A stretch of 64,000 nt of DNA from Trifolium pratense. Taxonomy: Eukaryota; Streptophyta; Magnoliopsida; Fabales; Fabaceae. Made by a program: the position numbers and the translations under genes. The notes under the pieces are model-generated. The model saw only the letters and a list, made by a program, of their open reading frames with translations. It was not told the origin of the DNA and did no database searches. The stretch is taken from positions 7,013,501 through 7,077,500 of the forward strand of contig NC_060059.1 in NCBI RefSeq assembly GCF_020283565.1, given 5' to 3'. Shown here piece by piece: positions 1 to 11,497 of the stretch. The first letter of the stretch is position 1; each line of letters opens with the position of its first letter.

Positions 1-767
1 ACTTATGTTGTTTTATTTATATCGTGAATGATGTGATCGTGATATGAATATGTTGGTACTTAAACTTATTTAAGTTATTATGATGATAAACTATTTTTTA
101 AGTATAATTGTGAGATATAAATATTGAATTACATTTTTTAGATGATTAGGACAACATGTTTCAAATAAATAAAAACTAGCTTTTAAAACAAATAAAAACC
201 AAAACCACCAAACAACTTAAAGCTTTATGTTTAAAGCACCTAGGTTTAATCAAGTCATTGAGCTTAAATTGTTAATAAACTTCATTAAAAATGACGAAGT
301 TCGGAAGAACCCGCATTCCCGCTAGTGCTAAATAGAAAAAAGAAGAAAATATATTCGAAAATGAGTGACAAAAAAGAAAAAGAAAATATATTTGAAAAAA
401 AAGAAACAAATGATCATATAAAAAAAAATAGGATATATAAATTAAATAATTGATTTTTTTTTTTGTGAAAATATTGGATATATTTAATATTTTTTTGTTA
501 TACGTATCTAAACTAAGTATCTTTTGTAACAAAAAAAAAAACTAAGTATCTTTTTATTATTTTTTTGACGAATCATATACATTGTTGAACAAGAAAAAAT
601 AAGATTTGATCAAAAAAGAAAAAATAAGATATTTTGCAACTGTATAAAACAATACTTACTAGTAATTAATTAACAACAAACAAACCCTTTCTTTCTTTCT
701 CTCTTTCGTTCATCTTCTTGCAATAATCCCAACCGTCAGTTGCTTATTCCAATTCTACTACTCAATC
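1..767 (+). promoter_or_regulatory. Upstream region and 5' leader of the RPN2 gene
   Basis: No gene is visible. The stretch is very AT-rich with A and T runs. A TATA-like tgtataaaac lies at 641-650. A pyrimidine-rich stretch (ctttctttctctctttcg, about 690-708) follows and looks like a plant 5' untranslated leader. The ATG at 768 comes about 120 bp after the TATA-like site. Promoter placement is inferred from spacing only. Confidence 0.4.
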
Positions 768-3700
768 ATGGTTGCTACTACTCTGGTCAGCTCTGCCGGT
801 GGCATGTTGGCGATGCTTAACGAGTCTCATCCGTCGCTAAAGCTTCACGCTCTTTCCAACCTCAACAATTTGGCCGATAGTTTCTTGGCAGAGATCTCTA
901 CCAGTGTTCTTCTCCTGTAATGTTTCCCTTTTTTTATTCTCTTGAATTTGCATTGTTATGTTATGCCTTTTTAGATTAATCAAAACTAGTTGTGTTTCAA
1001 ATTCAATTGGTTCACTCTTTTTAGTACTTTTTCAACTGCTTCAATTATAGTAATAGAGTTTTGGTACTCAAATTCTACAATTCAGTGTATATATAGTATT
1101 GAAAGCATGTCTTTTCAATCAAGGGGATTAGGGTTCTACCGTTTTTAGATTTATACTACAATATGGGTTTCATGGTTCTCCCTTCAGTTACTTAGTTTTT
1201 TTTTTTTTTTTTGTGCAAACTGTTGAACAAAATTAAACGTGTGTTTTGTATGTATGTGTTAAACAGAGAGAGTTTGTATGAAGATGAGGAGTCTGATCCT
1301 CACCAAAGGCAACTTGCCGCACTACTTTTATCAAAGGTCTTCTGTTACTTGGGTGAGCTGAATGACTCACTATCCTATGCCCTTGGAGCTGGTCCTCTGT
1401 TCGATGTTTCAGAGGATTCCGACTTTGTCCATACTCTTCTAGGTGAGTGAGAATTGTTATTTGCTTTTATTCTATTTCATTTAAAGTCGTCGTATACAGA
1501 TCTTGCAACTGGACTGCACTGCTAATATTTGTCCTGTTGGGTATTACTTGTTAGTGGTTTTATTCTTTTCAGTATAATAATCAACTGCAAAACAATGTCA
1601 CTTATATATTAATTAATTTTGTTCTACAATGAATTCATGATATGTTCCACTTAACATTTTATAAAATCTTCTCATACTTTCAGCTAAAGCTATAGATAAA
1701 TATGCTAGTTTCAAGTCTAAGGCGGCAGCAGAGTCAAATGATGATTCTAAGGTGGACCCTAGACTGGAAGCAATCGTGGAGAGGCTGTTCGATAAGTACG
1801 TATAAGCCACCGTACTTATTCTTGTGTTTTTTGTATCCAAGTGTCTCTTCTTAACACTTTTGAGTTTACTCATTATTTGTTGCTTTTCCTCAATCCAGGT
1901 GTATAGTGGATGGAAAATACCAACAAGCTATGGGAACTGCTATTGAATGCAGGAGATTGGATAAACTTGAGGAAGCAATTACAATGAGTGACAATATTCA
2001 AGGAACTCTGTCATACTGCATTCATGTATCTCATTCCTTTGTGAATGTTAGAGAATACAGACAAGAGGTAAGGGGAATGTGAGAGAGACTTTTTAAACAA
2101 TGGTGGTTCTGATTCTGACAAAAGGTGATACTAATTGTTCTTTTTGTTCAGGTTCTCCGTCTCATTGTTAAAGTATTTCAAAAGCTTCCTTCACCAGATT
2201 ATCTGAGCATTTGTCAGTGTCTTATGTTCTTGGATGAGCCAGAGGGTGTTGCGAGCATATTGGAAACACTTTTACGTTCTGAAAACAAAGATGGTGCTCT
2301 TTTGGCACTTCAAATAGCTTTTGATTTGGTAGAGAATGAGAATCAACCTTTTCTTCTAAATGTTAGAGATCACCTTTCATTGCCGAAGTCTCAACCTTCA
2401 GAACCCGTAGAGCCAACACCCAGTGATGCAGATTCTACTCAGAATGCTGGCGTGAATGGACCAGATGATGTTCCAATGACAGAGGGTGAATCAGCTTCTG
2501 CTGTCAATGTGCCTGAGGATCCAAGTGAAAAGTTGTATGCTGACAGGTTAAACAAAATAAAGGGAATTTTGTCTGGGGAAACTTCTATACAGCTGAATCT
2601 GCAGTTCCTTTACAGTCATAACAAGTAAGACCTTTTCTTTAAGAAAATTTTATTAGATCATCATTTCTTTGTTGGTACTTGGTAGTATGTTGGTTCTTAT
2701 ACTAATTGCATCTAATTTGCATTCAGATCTGACCCCCTTATTCTAAAGACCATAAAGCAGTCCGTGGAGATGAGAAATAGTGTTTGCCACAGTGCTACCA
2801 TTTACGCCAATGCAATAATGCATGCTGGAACAACTGTGGATACTTTCCTGAGGGAAAATTTGGTGAGTTAATATCACATAGTTTTTGTCCCCCCTCCCTG
2901 TAATTTCCCATTTTTATGATTTTTGCCCCTTGAAAATTATAGGAATGGGTGAGCAGAGCTACTGATTGGGCCAAATTCAGTGCAACAGCTGGTCTTGGTG
3001 TTATCCATAGAGGTCATTTGCAGCAGGGAAGGTCACTGATGGCACCCTACTTGCCTCAGGGCGGGACTGGTGGTGGTGTTAGTCCATACTCAGAAGGTGG
3101 TGCTCTCTATGCCCTTGGTCTGATTCATGCCAACCATGGAGAGGGCATCAAACAATTCCTCCGTGATAGCTTACACAGTACTACTGTTGAGGTACTCATC
3201 AATATTCATCATCTGTTAAAAAAAAAAGACTATTGCTATATCTAATGTGTTGTTTATGGCCAGGTCATTCAACATGGTGCCTGTCTAGGTCTCGGATTGG
3301 CATCCCTAGGAACTGCTGATGAGGATATTTATGAAGAAATAAAAAATGTTCTCTACACTGATAGTGCTGTTGCTGGTGAAGCTGCGGGTATCAGTATGGG
3401 CTTACTCATGGTTGGAACAGGCAGTGATAAGGCAAATGAAATGCTCACTTATGCACACGAGACACAACATGAAAAGATTATAAGGTAAAGGTGTTTCACT
3501 TGGCAATCTGTTAAACCACAGCTTCTCTTGCTCTGACATTTACGGTTTTTAAATGTTTCAGAGGGTTAGCACTGGGAATTGCTCTTACGGTTTACGGAAG
3601 AGAAGAAGAAGCTGACACTTTAATTGAGCAGATGACTAGTGATCAGGATCCAATATTACGTTATGGTGGCATGTATGCCCTGGCTTTGGCATATAGGGGA

Positions 3701-4594
3701 ACAGCAAACAATAAGGCCATTCGTCAATTACTTCACTTTGCTGTGTCTGATGTGAGTGATGATGTTAGGAGGACTGCCGTCCTAGCATTAGGTTTTGTGT
3801 TGTACTCTGATCCAGAGCAGGTTAGTTCTGCCTTTGTCTTTTTTATTTTCCCCTGTCCTGAGTTGCTTTTCTGTGTCTGTAGTCTGTTTTGGTTGATTTT
3901 GTTGAGATTTGCAACGTTACTTTCCTACACTGCAGACTCCACGAATTGTTTCCCTCCTATCAGAATCTTACAATCCACATGTTCGTTATGGAGCGGCTCT
4001 TGCTGTGGGTATTTCCTGTGCGGGTACTGGTCTCAGTGAGGCCATATCTTTGCTGGAGCCTTTAACATCGGATGTCGTTGATTTTGTTCGTCAGGGTGCC
4101 CTCATAGCAATGGCTATGGTCATGGTTCAGATTAGTGAAGCTAGTGATCCGCGTGTTGGAACATTCAGGTAAGGAAAGTCTATTATTTTGATGTTGAAGC
4201 AATAAATATTATTGATTTCTGACATGCCTCGTATTCTAGGCGACAACTGGAGAAAATTATCCTAGACAAGCACGAGGATACCATGAGTAAGATGGGGGCT
4301 ATTTTGGCCTCTGGAATCCTTGATGCTGGCGGAAGAAACGTGACTATAAGACTACTTTCTAAGACAAAGCATGATAAAATTACTGCAGTGGTTGGTCTTG
4401 CAGTTTTCAGCCAGTTTTGGTATTGGTACCCTCTCATCTATTTCATGAGCTTGGCTTTCTCACCACATGCAAAACCTTCACTTTTTGAATGCCCTGAGCC
4501 TACGACTGTTCCCACCACTGCCTCAACTGAGAAACTTCCAACAGCTGTTTTGTCGACATCAGCTAAGGCCAAAGCTAGGGCTAGTAAAAAATGA
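768..4594 (+). CDS. RPN2: 26S proteasome regulatory subunit RPN2 (PSMD1-like), C-terminally truncated
   Basis: RPN2 is the large non-ATPase scaffold of the 19S base; it helps hold the ATPase ring and, in the family, docks the ubiquitin receptor RPN13 through its extreme C-terminus. I read 11 exons: 768-916, 1267-1442, 1684-1795, 1899-2067, 2152-2624, 2727-2862, 2943-3191, 3264-3484, 3562-3820, 3936-4168, 4240-4594. All are joined in frame by GT-AG sites and give 843 residues. The N-terminus ([20 protein letters not shown]) and the proteasome/cyclosome repeats (about residues 406-770, e.g. [20 protein letters not shown]) are typical of plant RPN2. Plant RPN2 is about 1000 residues. Here roughly 20 residues are missing at residue 801/802 (nt 4465/4466), and a TGA after KARASKK removes about the last 130-160 residues, including the C-terminal beta domain and RPN13-binding tail. 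It may be a truncated paralogue or an early-stage pseudogene; splice sites and frame are otherwise intact. Confidence 0.9.
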
Positions 4595-5492
4595 GGGATT
4601 TATTAGTTACAAAATATCCTAAAAGAGATTTTTCTATTGTGAATTTTTTTAGCTAATTGTTATATTATAGTTTTATCAAATGGGTAGGTGTGTAATGGAG
4701 ATTGTCTTATTTATCAAACTTTTTTTATATTAGAGAAAAAAGTAATTATTTTTTTAGTGTTACTGATGTTATTTGTAATTTAAATCGATGATAATTCTTT
4801 TGATTTTTTTTTTTGCATTTTTTCTTTTATTAGGGCCTATTTTTAATAATGCATAGGGTCTCCAACGCCCTTATATTGGTACCAACAATAAAACTACTAA
4901 TTATACAAATAGCCAAGACACTGCTTTTTCAAATGAATTTTCAATATGAGCAGCAATCCTTGCTTGTTTAACTAAATCTACGTTGTAACCAAAAAAACTA
5001 AATCTACGTTAAACTTGTCTCCCTAACACCAAAAGTATGATATTTAGTATTGACCACCTTTGACTTGCTCATGTTACATTATTATTATTATCTTTTGACG
5101 AAGAAAATGTATTCATATAAGGCAGCAAAATCGGCGGTAACTGAAAAGAAGCAATATATGCAACCCCAATGTAAAGCAAACTTTGTTCTTTTCACATGCA
5201 TGCATAAAATAAAATGTACTTGACGGTTAGACTTATATAATTGCTCATAACAAAAGCTCCATAGTTGTTTGTTTTCTAAATTCACTACTTGCTCATTTCT
5301 AGCCACTTATATAAAATCAAATAATAAAAACATGATGAGAAAAAATTAGAAAAATCATATTCATTTTGAACTTAAAACGATATCTATTAAATTTAAAGAT
5401 TAGAAAAACTACAATGGTGTAGTCTTGTAAGCATTACTACTTTGTTTAAAATAAATAAAAAAATACACTACTAAACTTGTTAATTTGATGAA
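4595..5492. other. Gene-free spacer between RPN2 and the copia element
   Basis: Contains the presumed RPN2 3' untranslated region and AT-rich DNA. I looked for the missing RPN2 C-terminal coding sequence here and did not recognise it. Short open frames show no family resemblance. Confidence 0.5.
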
Positions 5493-5497
5493 CCAAG

Positions 5498-5681
5498 TGT
5501 TGGATTGTAAGCTAAGCAGCTAAGCAGGCCTGGCTTGCCAAGCCCACAGGCGCGCGCGCGCAGGTTGGCTTGAGCCAACTAGTTGCTTGTTGTTCAAGCT
5601 AGTGTTAGATCTCCTTGTATACTTGCCTATATAAGGTGCATTGCCTTATGTGAATAATAGAGAACACCATTTTACCTAACA
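5498..5681 (+). repeat. 5' LTR of copia element (184 bp)
   Basis: Begins TG and ends CA. Contains a GC-rich (cg)n patch at about 5550-5561 and a TATA box (tatataa, 5628-5634) that would drive the genomic transcript. Appears identical to the 3' LTR. Confidence 0.95.
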
Positions 5682-5683
5682 TT

Positions 5684-5695
5684 TGGTATCAGTGA
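5684..5695 (+). other. Primer-binding site, initiator tRNA-Met type
   Basis: tggtatcagtga starts two bases after the 5' LTR. The tggtatcag core is the usual complement of the tRNA-Met 3' end used by plant copia elements; the match weakens after nine bases. Confidence 0.8.
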
Positions 5696-5837
5696 GCCCA
5701 CAAGGGTCCTGATAACTGCAAATCGCAGATTTTGCAAATTCAGTTACAATTCCGTTACAAACCGTTACAAACCGTTACAAATCGTTCTTCCCAAACTTCA
5801 TCTTCTTCCTCGATTGATCGCTTTCTTTTGCCCTCTA

Positions 5838-6713
5838 ATGGCTGATTCCGATTATCTTCGTCCATCAATTCCGAAGTTTGATGGACACTATGATCATTGG
5901 GCAATGCTTATGGAAAATTTGCTTCGATCGAAAGAATATTGGTCCCTAATCGAAGATGGCATCATTGTTGCGCCTGCAAACGCAACTGCAGAACAAAGAC
6001 AACATGCAGAGGAAAGCAAACTCAAAGATCTGAAGGCCAAGAACTTTCTCTTTCAATCAATTGAAAGATCAATCTTGGAAACGATTCTTGAACGCAACAC
6101 AGCTCGTGACATTTGGGAATCAATGCGCAAGAAATATCAAGGTTCGACCAAAGTGAAGAGAGCTCAACTTCAAGCATTGCGAAAGGAATTTGAAATCTTG
6201 CAGATGAAAGATAATGAGTCTGTAAGTGATTTTTTCTCAAGAACTTTAGCAATTGCAAACAAGATGAGTGCTTCAGGTGAAACCTTGACTCAGACTATAG
6301 TTGTAGAAAAGGTGTTGCGATCTATGAGTGAAAAATTCAATTATGTTGTGTGTTCCATAGAAGAGTCTAATGATGTCACCACCCTTACAATTGATGAATT
6401 ACAAAGCAGCTTGTTGGTCCATGAGAAAAGAATGAAGCCTACCCTAGTGAAAGATGAAGAGCAGGCCTTGCAGGCTTCACATGGTATAGAGGTGGGGGTA
6501 GGAGGAGAGGAAGAAACGGTTCAAGAGGTGGAAGAGGCAGAGGTAGACAACAAAGTAGAGAGCTTGTTGAGTGTTACAGATGCCACAAGCTTGGACATTA
6601 GCAGAGTGAATGTCCAACTTGGGAAGAAGCAAACTATGCAGAGTTTGATGAACATGGTGAAGTCTTGCTTATGGCGCAAGAAAAGCTTAAAGAACCAGTC
6701 AAAAGTGAATTGA
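5838..6713 (+). pseudogene. gag: copia gag, frame lost near its nucleocapsid end
   Basis: The frame opens at MADSDYLRPSIPKFDGHYDH, the usual start of plant copia Gag, and holds the UBN2/gag-polypeptide domain over about 215 codons. An upstream ATG at 5814 in the same frame is less likely. Near 6483-6488, in a purine-rich RGG-like stretch, the Gag frame is lost: the basic Gly-Arg region and CCHC knuckle continue in the frame of pol, two bases on, consistent with a 2-bp gain or 1-bp loss. The residues after about position 217 up to 6713 are therefore out-of-frame sequence and not Gag. The knuckle at about 6572-6613 keeps its Cys/His spacing but contains TAG at 6599-6601. Confidence 0.85.
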
Positions 6714-9700
6714 AAGATGAGATTTGGTTTCTTGATTCTGGCTGCAGCAATCATATGGTTGGAAAGAAAGAATGGTTGTTTGAATTTGATTCAGAGTTTA
6801 GAGAAACTGTGAAATTGGGTGACAATTCAAGAATGCAAGTCATGGGAAAGGGCAATTTGAGATTGCAAATTGGAGGAATAGTGCAGGTCATAACTAGTGT
6901 GTATTATCTTCCTGAGTTGAAGAATAACTTGACAATTGTCTTCTCCAATAACAGTTGCAAGGTGTATCATGAAAGCAGAGGTTTGCTTATGTCCACTGAG
7001 ATGTCAGCTAATAGAATGTACATGATACATGCTTCAGTGATCACTCCAATGTGCTTCAAGACTACAAGTTCAGATCTTACACAACTGTGGCATTGCAGAT
7101 ATGGCCACTTGAATCTTAAAGGGTTGAACATTTTAGCAAAGAAATCCATGGTCAAGGGATTGCCTGCTTTACAAGAAACTGCAGAAACTTGTGAAAGCTG
7201 CATTATAGGCAAGCAACATAGGGATTCTATTCCTAAAACCTCAAATTGGAGAGCTACAAAAAGACTTCAATTGATACATTCTGACATCTGTGGCCCTATC
7301 AACCCTACATCAAATGGAGGAAGCAGGTACTTTATTACCTTCACTGATGATTTTAGCAGGAAAACATGGACCTATCCTCTCATAGAAAAATCTAGTGCAC
7401 TATCTACTTTCAAAAAATTCAAAGCAATAGTAGAAAAAGAGTCAAGTTGTCAAATTGAATGTCTAAGAACTGATAGAGGAGGTGAATTCACTTCAAATGA
7501 ATTTAATGATTTTTGCAGTCAACATGGAATCAAAAGGCAACTCACTGCAGCCTATACTCCACAGCAGAATGGAGTATCTGAGAGAAAGAATAGAACTATT
7601 CTGAATATGGTCAGGAGTATGTTGACTGAGAGAGGGGTACCTAAGAGATTTTGGCCTGAAGCAGTCATTTGGGCAACATATGTGTTGAATAGAAGTCCAA
7701 CCATGTCAGTGAAGGAAGTAACACCAGAAGAGGCTTGGAGTAAAGTGAAGCCAGCAGTTCACTACTTCAAGATCTTTGGTTGTGTGGCCTATGCACATGT
7801 ATCTGACACTCAAAGGAAGAAATTAGATTCAAAAAGCATTAAGTGTATTCATCTTGGTGTGAGTGAAGAATCAAAAACATACAAACTTTATGATCCAGCC
7901 AATAAAAGGATAATTGTTAGCAGGGATGTAATCTTTGATGAGTCAAAAGGATGGGAAATGAAAGACAATAAGCCTGCAAAGGCTCAAGCAACTGATCTAG
8001 ATGATATTGAAGCTCTAAGCAACAGTGATGGAATAGATCAAGTGAGTAATGATGGGCCAATGGAGGTTGGAGAAAGCAGCCAACAAAGTCCTGATGTTGA
8101 ACATGTTAGTGACACTGAAAGTTCTGATGAAGATCTACATGGTAATCCCATTATCTCTCCCAGACCAAGGAGACCACCTGGTTGGATGAGAGACTATGTG
8201 ACTGGACAAGAGCAAATTGAGGATAATGGTTTGCACAATTTAGCTGTTTTCTGCAATGATGATCCAGACACATATGAAGAAGCTGCAAAGCATGAAGAGT
8301 GGAGAAAAGCAATGGATCAAGAAATTGAAGCCATTGAAAAGAATGGAACCTGGGAATTGACTGAATTACCAGAAGGAAGTAAAAGAATTGGAGTGAAATG
8401 GATCTTCAAAACTAAATACAATGAGAATGGAAAGGTTGAGAAGTATAAGGCTAGACTAGTAGCTAAAGGTTACAGTCAGCAGCATGGTGTTGATTACAGA
8501 GAGGTTTTTGCACCTGTTGCCAGATGGGATACAATAAGGTGTATATTGGCCTTATCTGCTAGCAAGGGATGGAAAGTGTATCAACTTGATGTAAAGAGTG
8601 CTTTCTTACATGGTGAATTGACTGAAGATGTGTATGTTGAGCAGTCATGTGGCTACCAGACCAATGATAAGTATAAGGTGTACAAGCTCAAAAAGGCCCT
8701 ATATGGCTTGAAGCAGGCTCCCAGGGCTTGGTACAGCAAGATTGAGTCATACTTTGTGCAGGAATCATTCACCAAATGTCCATATGAGCACACTCTTTTT
8801 ATCAAACATGAAAAAGAAGGAAAAATTCTGATAGTAAGTCTATATGTTGATGATCTAATATACACAGGTAATGATGAAGAGATGTTTGAAAGTTTCAAAA
8901 GATCAATGAAAAGCAAGTTTGCAATGACAGATTTAGGGAGGATGAGGTATTTTTTGGGTGTTGAAATCAAGCAAGCTGAAAATGGGATATTCATCTATCA
9001 ACAAAAATATGCTCAAGATATATTGATGAGGTTTGGTATGGAGAATTGTAACAAAGTATGCAGTCCAATTGTCACTGGCTGCAAGTTAACAAAGAATGAA
9101 GGTGGGAAGCTTGTTGATGCTACTGAATATAGGCAAATGATAGGTTGTCTAATGTATCTTTTGGCCACAAGACCTGATCTTGCCTTCTCTGTATGTTTAG
9201 TAGCAAGATATATGGATAGACCTACTGAACTACACTTGGCTGCTGTGAAAAGGATTCTGAGGTATCTGAAGGGTACAATCAATTTAGGGATATTGTATCA
9301 AAGGAATCAAGGTGAATTGAAACTGCAAGGCTGGACAGATTCTGACTATGCAGGTGATTTGGATGACAGAAAATCCACATCTGGATATGTGTTCATGTAT
9401 GGAAATGGACCAATCTCATGGTCTTCAAAAAAACAAGCTATAGTGACTCTTTCCACTACTGAAGCTGAGTTTGTAGCTGCAGCATCTAGTGCCTGTCAAG
9501 CAGTATGGCTGAGAAGGATACTTGATCAACTTGGTCAAACACAGGTGGGAGAAACTGTGATACTTTGTGATAACAGCTCTTCCATTAAGCTGTCAAAGAA
9601 TCCAGTTTTACATGGTAAATGCAAACACATAGATGTTAGATACCATTTTTTGAGGGATCTTACCAAAGAGAAGATTGTTGAGTTGGAGCACTGCAGCACT

Positions 9701-9802
9701 CAATATCAAGTTGCAGACATTATGACCAAGGCACTAAAGCTTGAGAGCTTTTGTAAATTGAGAGATAGACTTAGCATTTGTGATGTCATTACTGTTGTTT
9801 AG
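6602..9802 (+). CDS. pol: copia pol polyprotein (protease, integrase, RT, RNase H)
   Basis: Open from just after the TAG at 6599-6601 to a stop at 9802; the first ATG is 6665, giving 1045 residues. Numbering from that Met: aspartic protease DSG at 24-26; the GAG-pre-integrase His/Cys region with CESC; integrase core with D207 (SDICGP), D270 (RTDRGGEF) and E306 (VSERKN), a proper DD35E; reverse transcriptase with LYVDDL, YVDD at 727-730; RNase H with WTDSDYAGD (D892), STTEAEF and KHIDVRYHFLRD near the end. No break was seen downstream of the TAG, so all catalytic motifs are intact. The protein has no start of its own in normal copia biology, where it is made as a fusion with Gag. Antisense open frames inside it are shadows. 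Confidence 0.95.
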   Translation, partial: QSECPTWEEANYAEFDEHGEVLLMAQEKLKEPVKSELKDEIWFLDSGCSNHMVGKKEWLFEFDSEFRETVKLGDNSRMQVMGKGNLRLQIGGIVQVITSVYYLPELKNNLTIVFSNNSCKVYHESRGLLMSTEMSANRMYMIHASVITPMCFKTTSSDLTQLWHCRYGHLNLKGLNILAKKSMVKGLPALQETAETCESCIIGKQHRDSIPKTSNWRATKRLQLIHSDICGPINPTSNGGSRYFITFTDDFSRKTWTYPLIEKSSALSTFKKFKAIVEKESSCQIECLRTDRGGEFTSNEFNDFCSQHGIKRQLTAAYTPQQNGVSERKNRTILNMVRSMLTERGVPKRFWPEAVIWATYVLNRSPTMSVKEVTPEEAWSKVKPAVHYFKIFGCVAYAHVSDTQRKKLDSKSIKCIHLGVSEESKTYKLYDPANKRIIVSRDVIFDESKGWEMKDNKPAKAQATDLDDIEALSNSDGIDQVSNDGPMEVGESSQQSPDVEHVSDTESSDEDLHGNPIISPRPRRPPGWMRDYVTGQEQIEDNGLHNLAVFCNDDPDTYEEAAKHEEWRKAMDQEIEAIEKNGTWELTELPEGSKRIGVKWIFKTKYNENGKVEKYKARLVAKGYSQQHGVDYREVFAPVARWDTIRCILALSASKGWKVYQLDVKSAFLHGELTEDVYVEQSCGYQTNDKYKVYKLKKALYGLKQAPRAWYSKIESYFVQESFTKCPYEHTLFIKHEKEGKILIVSLYVDDLIYTGNDEEMFESFKRSMKSKFAMTDLGRMRYFLGVEIKQAENGIFIYQQKYAQDILMRFGMENCNKVCSPIVTGCKLTKNEGGKLVDATEYRQMIGCLMYLLATRPDLAFSVCLVARYMDRPTELHLAAVKRILRYLKGTINLGILYQRNQGELKLQGWTDSDYAGDLDDRKSTSGYVFMYGNGPISWSSKKQAIVTLSTTEAEFVAAASSACQAVWLRRILDQLGQTQVGETVILCDNSSSIKLSKNPVLHGKCKHIDVRYHFLRDLTKEKIVELEHCSTQYQVADIMTKALKLESFCKLRDRLSICDVITVV

Positions 9803-9838
9803 AACTTGTAATTCATACTTGTATTAGAGGTTTAGCTT

Positions 9839-9847
9839 AAGGGAGGG
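9839..9847 (+). other. Polypurine tract
   Basis: aagggaggg lies two bases before the 3' LTR, where plus-strand DNA synthesis is primed in LTR retroelements. Confidence 0.85.
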
Positions 9848-9849
9848 TT

Positions 9850-10033
9850 TGTTGGATTGTAAGCTAAGCAGCTAAGCAGGCCTGGCTTGCCAAGCCCACA
9901 GGCGCGCGCGCGCAGGTTGGCTTGAGCCAACTAGTTGCTTGTTGTTCAAGCTAGTGTTAGATCTCCTTGTATACTTGCCTATATAAGGTGCATTGCCTTA
10001 TGTGAATAATAGAGAACACCATTTTACCTAACA
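9850..10033 (+). repeat. 3' LTR of copia element (184 bp)
   Basis: Same length as the 5' LTR and apparently the same sequence, including the (cg)n patch and TATA box. Followed directly by the target duplication ccaag. Confidence 0.95.
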
Positions 10034-10038
10034 CCAAG

Positions 10039-10611
10039 TACACACCCGGAGTACCAATGTACCATCCTGGTAAAAATGAAAATATGCCGCATAATATTAA
10101 GAAGAAAAAACGAAATAGAAAGAAATCTCGTTTAGTTAAAAAAAAAAAAAAAAAATCTCGTTATTTTGGAGGTGCAGTTTTTTTGAGTTCTCGGGATGGG
10201 TGGGGATTGGCGTAGAAGGTTCTTTAGGTTTGTTGGTCGGACACTTCTTCCATGGATCAAACCTGGCTCACTTTAAATGTAGTGATGTGTCGGCATAGAA
10301 ATTGTGTCAACTTTAACATGTGTATTCGAGATGAGTTTAACATATTTTAGTCATTGATTAACAAATCAAAAATAAATACCGTAGGTGCATCATAATAAAT
10401 CATTGGTTAATTTTTTCACTTTACACGTTATTCAATTTATAATGACCCAATTCATTACATTATTGTTAATAAAATTGGATTTAACTTTTTTTTTTTGTTA
10501 CAAACTCAACTAATAATAAATAAATAAATAAATAAGTAAGTAAGTAACTTGTGTTCATCTTGTGCTTCAATTATTGTCCCATATATATCTGTGTTGTTCT
10601 TCACATATAAG

Positions 10612-10679
<68 letters not shown>

Positions 10680-10800
10680 TCGTAAAAATTGGACCTAATC
10701 ACAATAATAAATCACATATAAATTTAAATAATCCAATAAACATTAACGAGAATAAAATAAAATAAAATAAAATAGAGATTAGTAAAACTTATCTTATGAT
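10039..10800. other. Gene-free spacer
   Basis: AT-rich DNA with a taaa/taag run near 10519-10546, a long (AT)n tract at 10614-10676 and a (taaaa)n-like run near 10751-10773. No coding sequence was recognised. Confidence 0.6.
10614..10676. repeat. (AT)n microsatellite, 63 bp
   Basis: Uninterrupted alternating A and T. The open frame across it, with a run of Ile-Tyr, is an artefact. Confidence 0.95.
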
Positions 10801-11413
10801 TGTTGTATATTGTTGTCGGCACCTAGCGAAATAAGCAACCACAAAGTCTCAAATAGGGAGAATAGTAAACCATGAAATAATAATATCTGAGACATGCTGA
10901 TCGCACTGTCCTTAAGGATTTATCCGCCTTATAAACGCAAATCCTCAGGATTCAACAGGTCCTTCTCATATATAAATTATATCCGAGGTAACAGAACTAA
11001 TAAGAATTATTAGACACCGGTGATTTAACTCAGGAAGATAACTCAATATGTGAGGAAGAGGAAAATATTTTTTCTATTTTATGTCATATATCAAAACATA
11101 GAAAGGAGGATCCATAGCCCATAAATAAAAACGGTGAGTGTGGCTTGCTTCAATTCCTCTCATTGCTCACTTCCTCGATCACCTATTTTCTGTCTATATG
11201 CTCATGTGGTGATTAAAAAATTATTGTTTCAAGCATAACTGAATGTCCTAATAATTAGGATTAAGTCTACATAAATTGAATTATAAAAATGTTTCTTTGA
11301 CTAAGTAATTAAATCACATTTAACAAAAATCAATAATATTAATTCTTTAAAAACTATATATAAAATAATATTAAATAACTTTAAAATAAATTATATGATC
11401 AAAATATCCAACA
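10801..11413 (-). repeat. Probable 3' LTR of a degenerate minus-strand retrotransposon
   Basis: On the minus strand the segment starts TGTTGGATATTTTG at 11413 and can end in CAACA at 10801. Just outside its start is a purine run, gtgggggat (minus strand of 11414-11422), in the polypurine-tract position. The TG...CA ends and adjacent tract argue for a 3' LTR. I could not find the partner LTR or a target duplication, so the outer boundary is uncertain and 10811 is also possible. Confidence 0.5.
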
Positions 11414-11497
11414 ATCCCCCACAATTTATTTTAAAGTATAAAAGAATACTCAAAAACATTTTCTGTATTAACATCATTGATGTAATCCATCAAACTT

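Larger units (their letters stand above)
5498..10033 (+). mobile_element. Full-length Ty1/copia LTR retrotransposon, 4536 bp
   Basis: Complete copia-order element: 5' LTR (5498-5681), primer-binding site, gag, then pol in the order protease, integrase, reverse transcriptase, RNase H, polypurine tract and 3' LTR (9850-10033). The LTRs start TGTTGGA and end TAACA. A 5-bp target duplication ccaag flanks the element at 5493-5497 and 10034-10038. By eye the two 184-bp LTRs match throughout, so insertion was recent. The coding part is interrupted near 6485 by a frameshift and at 6599-6601 by TAG, so this copy probably cannot make Gag-Pol unless by recoding. Short LTRs fit several plant copia lineages; I do not assign one. 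Confidence 0.97.

Noticed and set aside
4183..4437. Antisense open frame in RPN2 exon 11
   Set aside because: Shadow of the conserved sense coding sequence.
10562..10765. Open frame with a long Ile-Tyr run
   Set aside because: Produced by the (AT)n microsatellite.
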